Assembly (NCBI RefSeq): GCF_030362855.1
Contig: NZ_JAUCBP010000002.1
Coordinates: 1 to 64,000 of the forward strand
Reading direction: 5' to 3'
Source of the DNA: Neoalteromonas arenosi
GTDB lineage: Bacteria > Pseudomonadota > Gammaproteobacteria > Enterobacterales > Alteromonadaceae
DNA length: 64,000 nt
This document shows positions 49,592 through 58,639 of this stretch, piece by piece. The notes under the pieces are model-generated. The model did not search any database and had not been told where the DNA came from. It worked only from the letters and a program-made list of their open reading frames with translations. Position 1 is the first letter of the stretch. Every line of letters begins with the position of its first letter. A program made the position numbers and the translations under genes.

Positions 49592-50731
49592 CTAGCGACC
49601 TAAAATACCTCTGGCGATTACTTCTTTCATGATCTCAGAGCTGCCCGCATAAATAGTCTGAACCCGTGCATCACGGTAAAAACGCGAGATCGGATATTCA
49701 TCCGTGTAGCCATAACCGCCAAAAAGTTGTAAGCATTCATTGACCATTTTTAGCTGCATCTCAGTGGCAGCAAGTTTCAACATGGCCGCGTCTATAACCG
49801 TCATTTCATCACGGGCAAATTTTTCCATGTGCTTTTCAAAAAGCGCGCGGCACATTTCTAATTCGGTTTGACACTCCGCCAGCTTGAAGCGGGTGTTTTG
49901 GAACTGCCCGATGCGTTGGCCAAAAGCTTTGCGATCAGTTACGTATTCTACGGTTAAATCGAGAGCGCCTTGCGCATGACCGATGGCTTGAATAGCACAA
50001 CCGAGTCGTTCGCGTGGCAGCTCTTGCATCAAATACACAAAGCCTTGGCCTTCAGCACCTAAAAGGGCATCTGTAGGGATGCGCATATCTTCAAAAAACA
50101 GCTCCGCGGTATCGCTACTGTGTTGGCCAATCTTATGGATAGGGTTGCCGGTCGAAAACCCCGGTAGCGAGGTATCGACAAGGAATAATGAGATGCCTTT
50201 CGCTCCCGCGGTGCTGTCGGTTTTGGCGGTAACAATGATCATGTCTGCCATATTGCCGTTAGTGATGAAGGTTTTAGAGCCATTGAGGATGTAATTATCA
50301 CCATCGCGCTCAGCAGTTGTGCGCATTGCCGCAACATCACTGCCTGCTCCAGGCTCAGTCATCGCAAGCGCTGTAAGTACATCACCGCTGGCCATTTTCG
50401 GTAGCCAGTATTGTTTTTGTTCATCGGTGCCGATGTTTAGTATGTAAGGCGCGACAATATTGGCGTGTATGTTGTAACCGGTAGCGAGAGCATGCAGACC
50501 TAGGCGACACATCTCTTCTTGGATCATTTGCGCTACGCTAAAATTTGCGCCCGCGGTGCCGTACTCCTCAGGTAAATCAACCAACAATAAACCCGCTTGC
50601 CCCATGGTCTTCCAGACCTCTCTGGGGGTGTGATGATTGGCTTCCCAATCGTCATAATGAGGGATGATTTCTTGTTCAAGAAAGCGCAACACCATATCGC
50701 GGAACAATTGGATTTCGTCGTTATCACTCAT
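49592..50731 (-). CDS. Acyl-CoA dehydrogenase
   Basis: A 379-residue FAD enzyme of the acyl-CoA dehydrogenase family that puts a trans-2 double bond into acyl-CoA. Signatures seen: LTALAMTEPGAGSDVAAMRT, NGSKTFITNGNMAD, and near the C-terminus QLFGGYGYTDEYPISRFYRDARVQTIYAGSSEIMKEVIAR with the Glu-containing SSEIMKE region. Chain-length preference is not visible. It is the first gene of a pair with the alpha/beta hydrolase. Confidence 0.93.
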   Translation of the reverse strand: MSDNDEIQLFRDMVLRFLEQEIIPHYDDWEANHHTPREVWKTMGQAGLLLVDLPEEYGTAGANFSVAQMIQEEMCRLGLHALATGYNIHANIVAPYILNIGTDEQKQYWLPKMASGDVLTALAMTEPGAGSDVAAMRTTAERDGDNYILNGSKTFITNGNMADMIIVTAKTDSTAGAKGISLFLVDTSLPGFSTGNPIHKIGQHSSDTAELFFEDMRIPTDALLGAEGQGFVYLMQELPRERLGCAIQAIGHAQGALDLTVEYVTDRKAFGQRIGQFQNTRFKLAECQTELEMCRALFEKHMEKFARDEMTVIDAAMLKLAATEMQLKMVNECLQLFGGYGYTDEYPISRFYRDARVQTIYAGSSEIMKEVIARGILGR

Positions 50732-50848
50732 GCAAATCTACTCATACAAAACGGCCTACTGTAATCATACTGCGCTGCGAAAAAAGAGGGTTATTGTTCT
50801 TTTGAATACATCCAAATTAGTACGGATAATTGGCAAGGAGCTCATGGA

Positions 50849-50935
50849 ATGAGCTGGTTAAATATTGATCAGTTACATACTTTCGGTGAAAAAGCTATAA
50901 TTAAACAGCGACAAATGTCCGCAAACAGGGCATGA
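50849..50935 (+). CDS. 28-codon leader ORF coupled to the Cache-GGDEF-EAL gene
   Basis: A short ORF (MSWLNIDQLHTFGEKAIIKQ, then RQMSANRA) starts at an ATG 8 bases after a full AAGGAG ribosome site (50835-50840). Its TGA overlaps the ATG of the next gene (ATGA at 50932-50935). The downstream gene itself has only a weak ribosome site, so ribosomes may reach it by re-initiation after the leader. No codon run suggests attenuation by amino-acid supply. No family recognised. Confidence 0.5.
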   Translation: MSWLNIDQLHTFGEKAIIKQRQMSANRA

Positions 50936-53469
50936 CCAACTGGGTAAAGTATCGGAATATGAAAATTGCTCGTGACATACAGCTACTGCGCCTGATCAAA
51001 ATCATACCTCCTTTGCTTGTTACCGCCTTCGCCATCATGGCCATCCTTATTGTTATCAATAACAATCAAATTAAACTCGAGAGTGATCTGCAAGCGCTGC
51101 GGCAGGACTTCACCGAGTCGCGTAAAGGCATGATCAAAGCTCAGGTAGAGCAATTGGTTCAGCAAATTAATTACGAGAAGAGTCGCACGGAAAGCGTCCT
51201 TAAAGAGGATATCAAGCAACAGATATACATGGCGCATACTATTGCCACCAATATCTATCGCGCCAATGCAGACAAATCAGAGGCTGAGGTCACACAACTA
51301 ATTACGAGCGCGTTAAGAGATATTCGATTTAACAATGGGCGCGGTTATTTCTTTATTTACAAGACTACTGGCGAAAGCGTAATGCATCCGATTGTTCCGA
51401 GTATGGAAGGGACGCAACAGATCGAATTGCAGGACATTCGCGGAAGTTACATCGTTCGCGATATGGGGGTATTGGCCAAGGAGCAGGGTGAAACATTTTA
51501 TAACTGGTGGTTTGTAAAACCCGAAAATACCCAACAAGAATTTCAGAAGATTGGGTTTGGCAAGCATTTCGCTCCTTATGATTGGTTCATCGGTACGGGG
51601 GAGTATGTGGTTGATGTTGAGAATGACATCAAGCGCACGTTAATGGATGAGATTGCCAGTATTCGCTATGGCGAAAACGGTTATGCGATTTTGTTGGATT
51701 ACGATGGGCAGGTACTTGTCCACTACGACCAAGAATTTGCTGGGACTAACTTCTACCAGCACCCGAACAACTCGGTAGTCAATATCGGCAAAAAGATCGT
51801 TCGTACAGCCCAACAGAATGCGGGGTTTATCGAATATATCAGTTCCTTCATGCCTTCAACTGGCGAAGCTGAAGCCAAAACGAGTTACGTCCAAGGCATT
51901 CCAGAATGGCGATGGGCGTTGGTAATGGGGTTTTATCAAAGTGAAATTGATGCCCAATTAAGTGTTCGGGAACAAGAGATTTCTGTGCAGAATGAGCGTC
52001 AATTGTATGAATTACTGGGTTTGAGTGTAGTTGTCACCTTATTCTTTATCGTTCTTTCATTTATTTTGACTAAACAATTATCGACCCGTTTTACCTTATA
52101 TGAAGCGCGAATTAATAAGGACTTTTCCGAGCTCAATCGCGTTAAGTTGGAGTCACAATATCAGGCGTTGCACGATGCGTTGACCGAGTTGCCCAACCGT
52201 GTCCTGCTAGAGGAACACATCGCCCAAGCTATCGCATTGTCGAAAGCAAATAATAAACTATTAGCCGTTATTTTTGTGGACCTAGACGACTTTAAGAAGA
52301 TTAACGACACCCATGGCCATTCGGTAGGTGATGAATTTTTGAAGCATCTTGGGCAATTGTTTAAGCGAGTTATAACCAGTGGTGACAGCGTTGCTCGCTT
52401 TGGTGGCGATGAATTTATTTTTTGTTTTCCCGAACTCGATGACATTTCACAGGCCGAAGATAACGTGAGGGATATCGCGTCAATCTTCAAACAGCGTTTT
52501 GAGGTGGCGGGTAAATCTATTTACTCGAATTGCAGTATGGGTGTCGCAATGTTTCCGAATGACGGCGACAATGTTGAACAACTGATCAGCAAAGCTGACA
52601 CAGCACTGTATAAATCTAAAGCAGTTAAGAAAGGCTCGGCATTATTTTTCAACAGTCAAATTGATGAGCAGGTAAAGCGCGACTTTGCCATAGAAACCGA
52701 ATTGCGAACGGCCATTGCTCGTAGCGAAATTAGTTTAGTCTATCAGCCACAAATCGACGTTCAAACAGGGCAAATTGTTGGCGTTGAGGCGCTGTGTCGA
52801 TGGCATAATGCAACCTTGGGGCACGTACCGCCGGATGAATTTATATCGGTTGCAGAAAACTCTGGGACTATTGGCGATTTAGGGGCATTCGTATTTTATC
52901 AGGCAATGCGTGATATACGCCTATTAAATTGCACGATTGGTTCACCGATCAGCTTGTCGATTAACATTTCTCCCAAGCAACTTCTTGAACCCAACTTTGT
53001 CAATGAGGTGACCGCGGCAGCTGATGAGCTTCTATTTGACCCGCAAATGATAACGTTAGAAATCACTGAAAATGTACTGATTAGCGATTTGTCGGTTGTT
53101 CAACCGGTGCTTACTGCGTTGCGCGATCACGGTTTCAAATTGTCACTTGACGACTTTGGTACAGGTTACTCATCGCTGAGTTATTTGAGTAATTTACCCA
53201 TGAATGAAATAAAGATTGACCGCTCGTTCATTGATAAGTTCTTAACCAATAGCCATAGTGAATCGATGGTGAAAACTATTATCGCGATAGGTGAATTTTG
53301 CGAATTGAAGGTAGTAGCCGAAGGCGTTGAAAATCAAGAGCAATACGATCGATTAGCCGCTTTTCATTGTGACCTAATTCAGGGCTATTATTTATCTAAG
53401 CCTCTACCTTACGACGAGTTGGTGGCTAAGTACTATTCGCTGTCGCTCGATATCCAATCTATTGGCTAA
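50932..53469 (+). CDS. Cache-GGDEF-EAL c-di-GMP enzyme
   Basis: An 845-residue sensor protein. An N-terminal membrane helix (about 20-45) is followed by a large periplasmic region with two Cache_2-like repeats (GRGYFFIYKTTGESVMHP; GENGYAILLDYDGQVLVHYDQEF), a second membrane helix near 363-385, and then cytoplasmic GGDEF (491-495, RFGGDEF) and EAL (619-621, VGVEALCRWH) domains. Both signatures are intact: DDFGTGYSSLSYL and AEGVE support phosphodiesterase activity, and the RxxD inhibitory site is absent (TSGD). It could make or break c-di-GMP in response to a small extracellular ligand. Translation appears coupled to a 28-codon leader. Confidence 0.93.
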   Translation: MTNWVKYRNMKIARDIQLLRLIKIIPPLLVTAFAIMAILIVINNNQIKLESDLQALRQDFTESRKGMIKAQVEQLVQQINYEKSRTESVLKEDIKQQIYMAHTIATNIYRANADKSEAEVTQLITSALRDIRFNNGRGYFFIYKTTGESVMHPIVPSMEGTQQIELQDIRGSYIVRDMGVLAKEQGETFYNWWFVKPENTQQEFQKIGFGKHFAPYDWFIGTGEYVVDVENDIKRTLMDEIASIRYGENGYAILLDYDGQVLVHYDQEFAGTNFYQHPNNSVVNIGKKIVRTAQQNAGFIEYISSFMPSTGEAEAKTSYVQGIPEWRWALVMGFYQSEIDAQLSVREQEISVQNERQLYELLGLSVVVTLFFIVLSFILTKQLSTRFTLYEARINKDFSELNRVKLESQYQALHDALTELPNRVLLEEHIAQAIALSKANNKLLAVIFVDLDDFKKINDTHGHSVGDEFLKHLGQLFKRVITSGDSVARFGGDEFIFCFPELDDISQAEDNVRDIASIFKQRFEVAGKSIYSNCSMGVAMFPNDGDNVEQLISKADTALYKSKAVKKGSALFFNSQIDEQVKRDFAIETELRTAIARSEISLVYQPQIDVQTGQIVGVEALCRWHNATLGHVPPDEFISVAENSGTIGDLGAFVFYQAMRDIRLLNCTIGSPISLSINISPKQLLEPNFVNEVTAAADELLFDPQMITLEITENVLISDLSVVQPVLTALRDHGFKLSLDDFGTGYSSLSYLSNLPMNEIKIDRSFIDKFLTNSHSESMVKTIIAIGEFCELKVVAEGVENQEQYDRLAAFHCDLIQGYYLSKPLPYDELVAKYYSLSLDIQSIG

Positions 53470-53523
53470 GTTGAATATTCGTTGCTATAACCATTGTATG
53501 TAGCATCAGATGAAATACTGCAC

Positions 53524-56073
53524 TTGAAATACTCAAACGCGTCTTGGCTTTTGCCAGTTATCTCTTTTGGTTGTCTACCCTGTGTGGTAATTGCGCAGGA
53601 TGGTATTTCGAAAATCGAAGTGGTTGAAGTTACCGCGCAAAAACGCAGTCAGTCAATCACTGATATACCCATGGCAATCTCTACTTTTGACAATCAGCAA
53701 CTAGAGTCGTTGGGTGTTCAAGACACGACCGATTTGGCCAAGGTTGTGCCGGGGTTAAATTTTAGTAACACCGCGTTTGGACCACCGGTCTATACTCTGC
53801 GCGGTGTAGGGTTCAATGAATCTAGTGCCCAGGCGACCTCCACCGTAGGCATCTATATTGACGAGATCAGCTTACCTTTTCCGATTATGACACAAGCCGC
53901 TAACTTAGATTTAGCGCGTGTGGAAATCATGAAGGGACCCCAAGGCACATTATTTGGACAAAATGCAACGGCTGGGGCAATCAACTATATTGCGGCAAAA
54001 CCGGCAGCCAATTATGAGGCGGGTATTGTCGCAACGGTCGGCAATTTTGAGACAGTCAGCATGGAAGGCTTTATAACAGGCCCTATAAACTCGGTTGTTA
54101 ACGCAAGAGCTGCGCTACGAACTATCTATGCAGGACGGGGTTGGCAACAGAGCGTTTCACGCGATGATGAATTAGGTCAGCAGGACCGTTTAGCTGCTCG
54201 CGTTAGCTTCGACTGGCAGGCCAGCGATGTAACGGATGTGCTATTTAGTATGAATTACCACCGAGACGATTCCGACACCCTTGCACCACAAGCTATCGAC
54301 TACATTGCGGCACGTGCTGGTAATGCAATAAATGGCTCTTTTGACGTATTTGGACCGATTCTGGATGCCCGCGTAAATCCACAGTTTTTCCCCGGCAACA
54401 GTGATGATATTCGAGCTGCAGATTGGACTGCAGATAGAGAGCCTGCATTAGCGCATCGTATGTATTCACTAACAGTCAATGCGCAACACCGCTATTCGGA
54501 TGAGGTAACGCTGGTTGCTCTAACAGGCATGCATCGATTTGAGGACAATGGTTCAGAGTATGAACGCGGCGGAGCAGCTGGAGTTACAGCGGGGTTTATC
54601 CGCAATTTGACTGGAGGCTCCCTCGATACTGTATTTGACGGTTTGTATCGCGATTTTTACGAGGGGCACCTGCACGGCGATTATGCCACTGTTCCAGATA
54701 GTGAGTATGTCACCTCCGATTATGTATTTCAGCACGGCGAAATTAAGTCTTTTTCGCAGGAACTGCGATTAACCAAAGTGACCGACGAAGTCGTGTGGAT
54801 CGCAGGGCTCTTCTATAGTGATAGCACAGTCGACTACCGAACAACACAAGATTGGGGCTTAGCAACTAACGTCAATATTCTACCGACTTCAGGGTTTGGC
54901 TTTAACCAATTACGCAATGTGATTGTACAGGACACTACAACTAAGGCAGTGTTCGCTAATATAGATTGGTCATTTAGTGAGACGTTAAGCTATTCTTTGG
55001 GTTTACGCTATTCCAAGGATGAGGCAAAGTACGACGGTTGTACTGAAGACATAGACGGAGCCGGCTTGGCCTTGTTTAATCAGTTCTTTTTTTCCGGTAA
55101 TGACTCAGGAGGCGTCACCAATGGCTGTGTCACAGTGATTGATTTTGGTGAGCCTACTCAATCGGTTGGCAATATTGAAGATACGCTAAAGGACAATTCA
55201 CTGTCTTGGCGACTTGCGGCAAATTATCAATCCAGCCCAAATTCAATGATGTATGCCTCGTATAGCCGTGGCTTTAAAGCTGGCAGTTATCCGTCGTTGG
55301 CGGCAATTGTGGCGAACCAACTTGACCCAGTTGTGCAAGAGCAGTTAGATGCCTATGAAATAGGCTTGAAAACAAGCATCGCTGACAACACAGCACAATT
55401 GAACGTTAGTGCATTCTATTACGATTATAAAGATAAACAGCTACTCACTAAAAAAGTGATCCCAGTGTTTCGCACGGCTTTTACATTGGGCAACATCGAC
55501 GAGTCTAAAGTTCGTGGAATAGAGTTCGATTTACAGTGGTACCCCAGCGATAATCTATTTGTAAAAGCTGCCGCAAGTTTTCTCGATTCTGAAGTCACGC
55601 GTGGCGACGGGTTTAACCAGCTAGGGCAATCGCTGAATTTAGCTGGTTCTCCTCTGCCTTTTACATCTGATTATCAACTGAATACTCTGCTTAGGTACAA
55701 CTGGAATATAAATTCTGAACTTGGCGCGTATGTGTCGGTAGATGGCGCATTTAGCTCGGAGTTTAGCGCAGATTTTCGTTCTAATGCGACGATGACAAAT
55801 CAGGTCGCTGATTTTATTGGCAGCCCAGTAGAGGTGATCATCCCCCCAGAGCCTTATGAATACGATCAGCGTTTTACTCAACCCGACTATTTTATTGCCA
55901 ATGCAAGACTCGGAATTGAAGATCTCAATCGCGGCTGGCATGTGTTTTTGTGGGCACGCAATCTAACGGATGAATACTACTTCAGTTCAGTTGTGAAGAA
56001 TAACGAGATGGTAGCCGCCTACCCGGGTATGACCCGAACATTTGGCGTGACCTTCGTAATGACTTTTGATTGA
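53524..56073 (+). CDS. TonB-dependent receptor
   Basis: An ~850-residue outer-membrane receptor. After a signal sequence (LLPVISFGCLPCVVIAQ) comes VEVVEVTAQKRSQSITDIPMAIS, the N-terminus typical of the large marine TonB receptor group. The plug follows (GPPVYTLRGVGFNESSAQATSTVGIYID, MKGPQGTLFGQNATAGAINY), then a barrel ending MTRTFGVTFVMTFD. No ATG fits: starts at TTG 53494 or TTG 53524 are possible and neither has a clear ribosome site. The later one gives a normal signal peptide. No transport or catabolic genes adjoin, so the substrate is unknown. Confidence 0.87.
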   Translation: MKYSNASWLLPVISFGCLPCVVIAQDGISKIEVVEVTAQKRSQSITDIPMAISTFDNQQLESLGVQDTTDLAKVVPGLNFSNTAFGPPVYTLRGVGFNESSAQATSTVGIYIDEISLPFPIMTQAANLDLARVEIMKGPQGTLFGQNATAGAINYIAAKPAANYEAGIVATVGNFETVSMEGFITGPINSVVNARAALRTIYAGRGWQQSVSRDDELGQQDRLAARVSFDWQASDVTDVLFSMNYHRDDSDTLAPQAIDYIAARAGNAINGSFDVFGPILDARVNPQFFPGNSDDIRAADWTADREPALAHRMYSLTVNAQHRYSDEVTLVALTGMHRFEDNGSEYERGGAAGVTAGFIRNLTGGSLDTVFDGLYRDFYEGHLHGDYATVPDSEYVTSDYVFQHGEIKSFSQELRLTKVTDEVVWIAGLFYSDSTVDYRTTQDWGLATNVNILPTSGFGFNQLRNVIVQDTTTKAVFANIDWSFSETLSYSLGLRYSKDEAKYDGCTEDIDGAGLALFNQFFFSGNDSGGVTNGCVTVIDFGEPTQSVGNIEDTLKDNSLSWRLAANYQSSPNSMMYASYSRGFKAGSYPSLAAIVANQLDPVVQEQLDAYEIGLKTSIADNTAQLNVSAFYYDYKDKQLLTKKVIPVFRTAFTLGNIDESKVRGIEFDLQWYPSDNLFVKAAASFLDSEVTRGDGFNQLGQSLNLAGSPLPFTSDYQLNTLLRYNWNINSELGAYVSVDGAFSSEFSADFRSNATMTNQVADFIGSPVEVIIPPEPYEYDQRFTQPDYFIANARLGIEDLNRGWHVFLWARNLTDEYYFSSVVKNNEMVAAYPGMTRTFGVTFVMTFD

Positions 56074-56150
56074 CCAATCTTCAATCATAAATTTTGTTGT
56101 TTGATGCTTCAGACTTAAATTTAAGTTGGTAAGTTAAGACATAATTTCAA

Positions 56151-57278
56151 TCATCTTTGTGCCGCTTTCGCTAGAGGTTGTAACGACTGTTCTATGTTGT
56201 CTGCTGCTGCTTTTGAAAGATCTTGTTTGACAGGCTGAGGCTTGCCAAATAAATAACCTTGCAGATAGTCAGCATTGGCGTTGTGTAACCATTCTGCTTC
56301 CTCTGCTGTTTCTACACCTTCAGCAATGACTTTAATCGCAGTGTTTTTAGCTATCCGTATAAGGCTGTTGACGATGTTTTGTTTAAAGTCATCACGATGA
56401 ATATCCCTGACTAAGTCCATGTCGATTTTTACATAGTCAGGTCGAAGTCGTTGTAACAAATTTAGTCCGGACCATCCGGAACCAATGTCATCCAGTGCTA
56501 CTTGAAACCCCGCTGAACGATAGAACGCAAGAATCCCCTTAAGATGATTCAAATCGCTTGCTTTGTGCGTTTCAGTAACTTCAAAAACAATATCCTCGGG
56601 TTTCATACCTAAGGTATGAATGGCGGCAGCCGTCGCACGCAAACAATAGGCAGGATCATATATACTAGAGGGATTAAAATTAATAAAAAGCTTGCCTGGT
56701 AGTTTAGATTTCGCTGCGTTTTCCACCGCAGAGCGCCGCGCTACTAGATCTAACGAAAACAATAGATCGGAACTTTCGGCTAGTTGGAATGCGAGTTGCG
56801 GGGGCACAATTGAGCCTGTCTCATCTCTGATCCGGAATAACCCCTCATGCGCAAAAATAGTTGGCTGTTCGGCCGACGATTGCGCGCAAACGATCGGTTG
56901 ATACCAGGTTTCGTAGCGCTCTTTATCAACGCTGTCGATCAACCACTTAGCTTTATATCGATTAACCAAAACATCCAAGGTTGTCATTCTAGCCATTTGT
57001 TCTAAGTTTGGAGGCTGCGGCTGCTCTGTTGTCGTCACCTTTGCTCCAGCGAGCTCAGCCATCTCGAGTGCGCCCATGATTGAAGTTAAAAAATGCGATA
57101 TTTTCGGTTTTTTAATGTGACACGAGATGCAATGACTCGTTTCTTGCTTAGCTTCTAAGCCTAAAGAGCCACACAAACTGGCAATTTTGCCGAATGATTC
57201 GACGGTCGGAACAAAAACCCAAAAGTAGGTATCCTCAAAGAAGTAGTCGTCAATAGATTCACAATCTGCACAATACAT
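56151..57278 (-). CDS. EAL-domain protein with Cys-rich N-terminal domain
   Basis: A 375-residue cytoplasmic protein. The C-terminal ~250 residues are an EAL domain with the signature as E145-G-L (HEGLF) and DDIGSGWSGLNLLQRLRPDYVKID, ending AEGVETAEEAEW. Most metal ligands seem kept, so phosphodiesterase activity is possible though the variant loop (DDIGSG) may weaken it. The ~100-residue N-terminal domain has C3-x-x-C6 and C50-x-x-C53-H54 (HCISCH), which could hold zinc or respond to redox state; no signal peptide supports a c-type haem. The short start at ATG 57278 is chosen because upstream codons overlap an AraC remnant and look non-coding. Confidence 0.87.
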   Translation of the reverse strand: MYCADCESIDDYFFEDTYFWVFVPTVESFGKIASLCGSLGLEAKQETSHCISCHIKKPKISHFLTSIMGALEMAELAGAKVTTTEQPQPPNLEQMARMTTLDVLVNRYKAKWLIDSVDKERYETWYQPIVCAQSSAEQPTIFAHEGLFRIRDETGSIVPPQLAFQLAESSDLLFSLDLVARRSAVENAAKSKLPGKLFINFNPSSIYDPAYCLRATAAAIHTLGMKPEDIVFEVTETHKASDLNHLKGILAFYRSAGFQVALDDIGSGWSGLNLLQRLRPDYVKIDMDLVRDIHRDDFKQNIVNSLIRIAKNTAIKVIAEGVETAEEAEWLHNANADYLQGYLFGKPQPVKQDLSKAAADNIEQSLQPLAKAAQR

Positions 57279-57308
57279 AATCAAGATCTTCGTAACTTTA
57301 AGTAACAA

Positions 57309-57602
57309 TTGATACGCAAAAAAAAGCTGATTGGTTTTTGTACCCAATTAGTCCATGACTATCGAGTTACTCGCCTACACGCATTTTTCTACAAGCAGGG
57401 TCACGAACAAACAGGCTCAATCATTAGCGCTGCACTCGACTCACAGTATTGCGATCAGTCACACTTTATTCGCGACTTCAAAGCATTCACCGGCAAAACA
57501 CCAAAGGCATTTTTGAATTCACCACCGGAGATTTATGAATCGTTATTGGAGTCGTTAATGGATAGATATATTCAGTCGTTGCTTTATTGGGGTCGTAAAT
57601 AA
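57309..57602 (+). pseudogene. AraC-family regulator remnant (C-terminal part)
   Basis: An open frame of 97 codons whose middle reads SIISAALDSQYCDQSHFIRDFKAFTGKTPKAFL, the second helix-turn-helix of AraC/XylS regulators. The first helix-turn-helix and the sensor domain are missing; upstream sequence is the start of the divergent EAL gene. No ribosome site is visible. Best read as a decayed 3' fragment left by a rearrangement beside the EAL gene. Confidence 0.7.
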
Positions 57603-57750
57603 AGGCTTTTATCGACTTGTCTTACATAATGGTGTCAAAGGACAGGCTTTTTCAGACTCGCTAACCTTCACGCGGGTAGTGAACGACACACTTACAGCGG
57701 TTACTAATTGTGAGAAATAGTTTTCTGATAAAAAACGCAATACGGGTTCG

Positions 57751-58605
57751 TTAGCACACTTCAGAGACCCACACATGAACCTTTAGATTAGCACCTGGGC
57801 GCCCCCAGAAGGAGCCTTCTACTGACGGTACAAGTTCAGGGAGCCTACTCACTGCAACGGCAATATGTTCTGCGCCGACTAAGCCTCCGTGAGTCGGGTC
57901 AAACCCTTTCCAACCGGCCCCAGGAATGAATATTTCAACCCACGCATGCGTTGTTCCAGGCGTTGCGTCTCGCGATTTTTCATGAATATAACCACTGACA
58001 AATCTCGCGGCGAGACCAAGATGACGTGCAGCATCGATAAACAGGTTTGCCAGATCTCTGCACGACCCTTTGCGGCTCGTCAGGGTTGCGTTTGTACTTT
58101 GCACACCTTCCTCATCCCGTTTTATGTAACCAATAGACTGATAAATTTGCTGATTAAGCAAAAGTAATAATTCAAAGGTCTGAATCGGTTCATTTTCACA
58201 CCAAATTACCCTTATCCAGTTTTTCAATGCTGTGTTACAGGAGCTGTCCCCACGGCGTAAATAGGGCGCCAATGTCCTGCCATCATCAGTCAAATAAGAA
58301 AATGGATATGAAACCGCATAGCTCTCTATTAAAAAGTCATGAGGTACTACATCGTACTTTTGAACAATTGACTTACTTTCAATAAATAAACGTTGGGTCG
58401 ACTCTGAAAATGTTGCGATAGCCACCGAATTACTTTCAACATCTCTATGCCATTTTAAACACGCCTCTGGGTTTATTTTGAGTTCAAATGACTCAATAAA
58501 TTGATCGTGGCCTTCACGAGGCCGCAATCTGAGCGTATGCGTTTGCAACTGAACAGTTTCGGGGTATTCATAAATCGTTTGATGGACGATTTTAAATCGC
58601 TTCAT
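57751..58605 (-). CDS. Transglutaminase-like cysteine peptidase-fold protein
   Basis: A 284-residue protein with an N-terminal beta-rich domain (FKIVHQTIYEYPETVQLQTHTLRLRPREG, the usual start of bacterial transglutaminase-like proteins) and a C-terminal transglutaminase core. The triad is visible: Cys182 (RKGSCRDLANLF), His220 (TTHAWVEIFIPG) and Asp236 (GFDPTHG). No signal peptide. Probably a peptidase or amidase; the substrate is unknown. It lies 34 bases after nhaA on the same strand. ATG 58605 is preferred; ATG 58623 would add six residues. Confidence 0.87.
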   Translation of the reverse strand: MKRFKIVHQTIYEYPETVQLQTHTLRLRPREGHDQFIESFELKINPEACLKWHRDVESNSVAIATFSESTQRLFIESKSIVQKYDVVPHDFLIESYAVSYPFSYLTDDGRTLAPYLRRGDSSCNTALKNWIRVIWCENEPIQTFELLLLLNQQIYQSIGYIKRDEEGVQSTNATLTSRKGSCRDLANLFIDAARHLGLAARFVSGYIHEKSRDATPGTTHAWVEIFIPGAGWKGFDPTHGGLVGAEHIAVAVSRLPELVPSVEGSFWGRPGANLKVHVWVSEVC

Positions 58606-58639
58606 GGGTGATGTATCCTGCATATGCCATGCTGAACCC

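Noticed and set aside
57128-57150. CxxCH as a c-type haem site in the EAL protein
   Set aside because: No signal peptide or export signal, so periplasmic haem attachment is unlikely; metal or redox role preferred.
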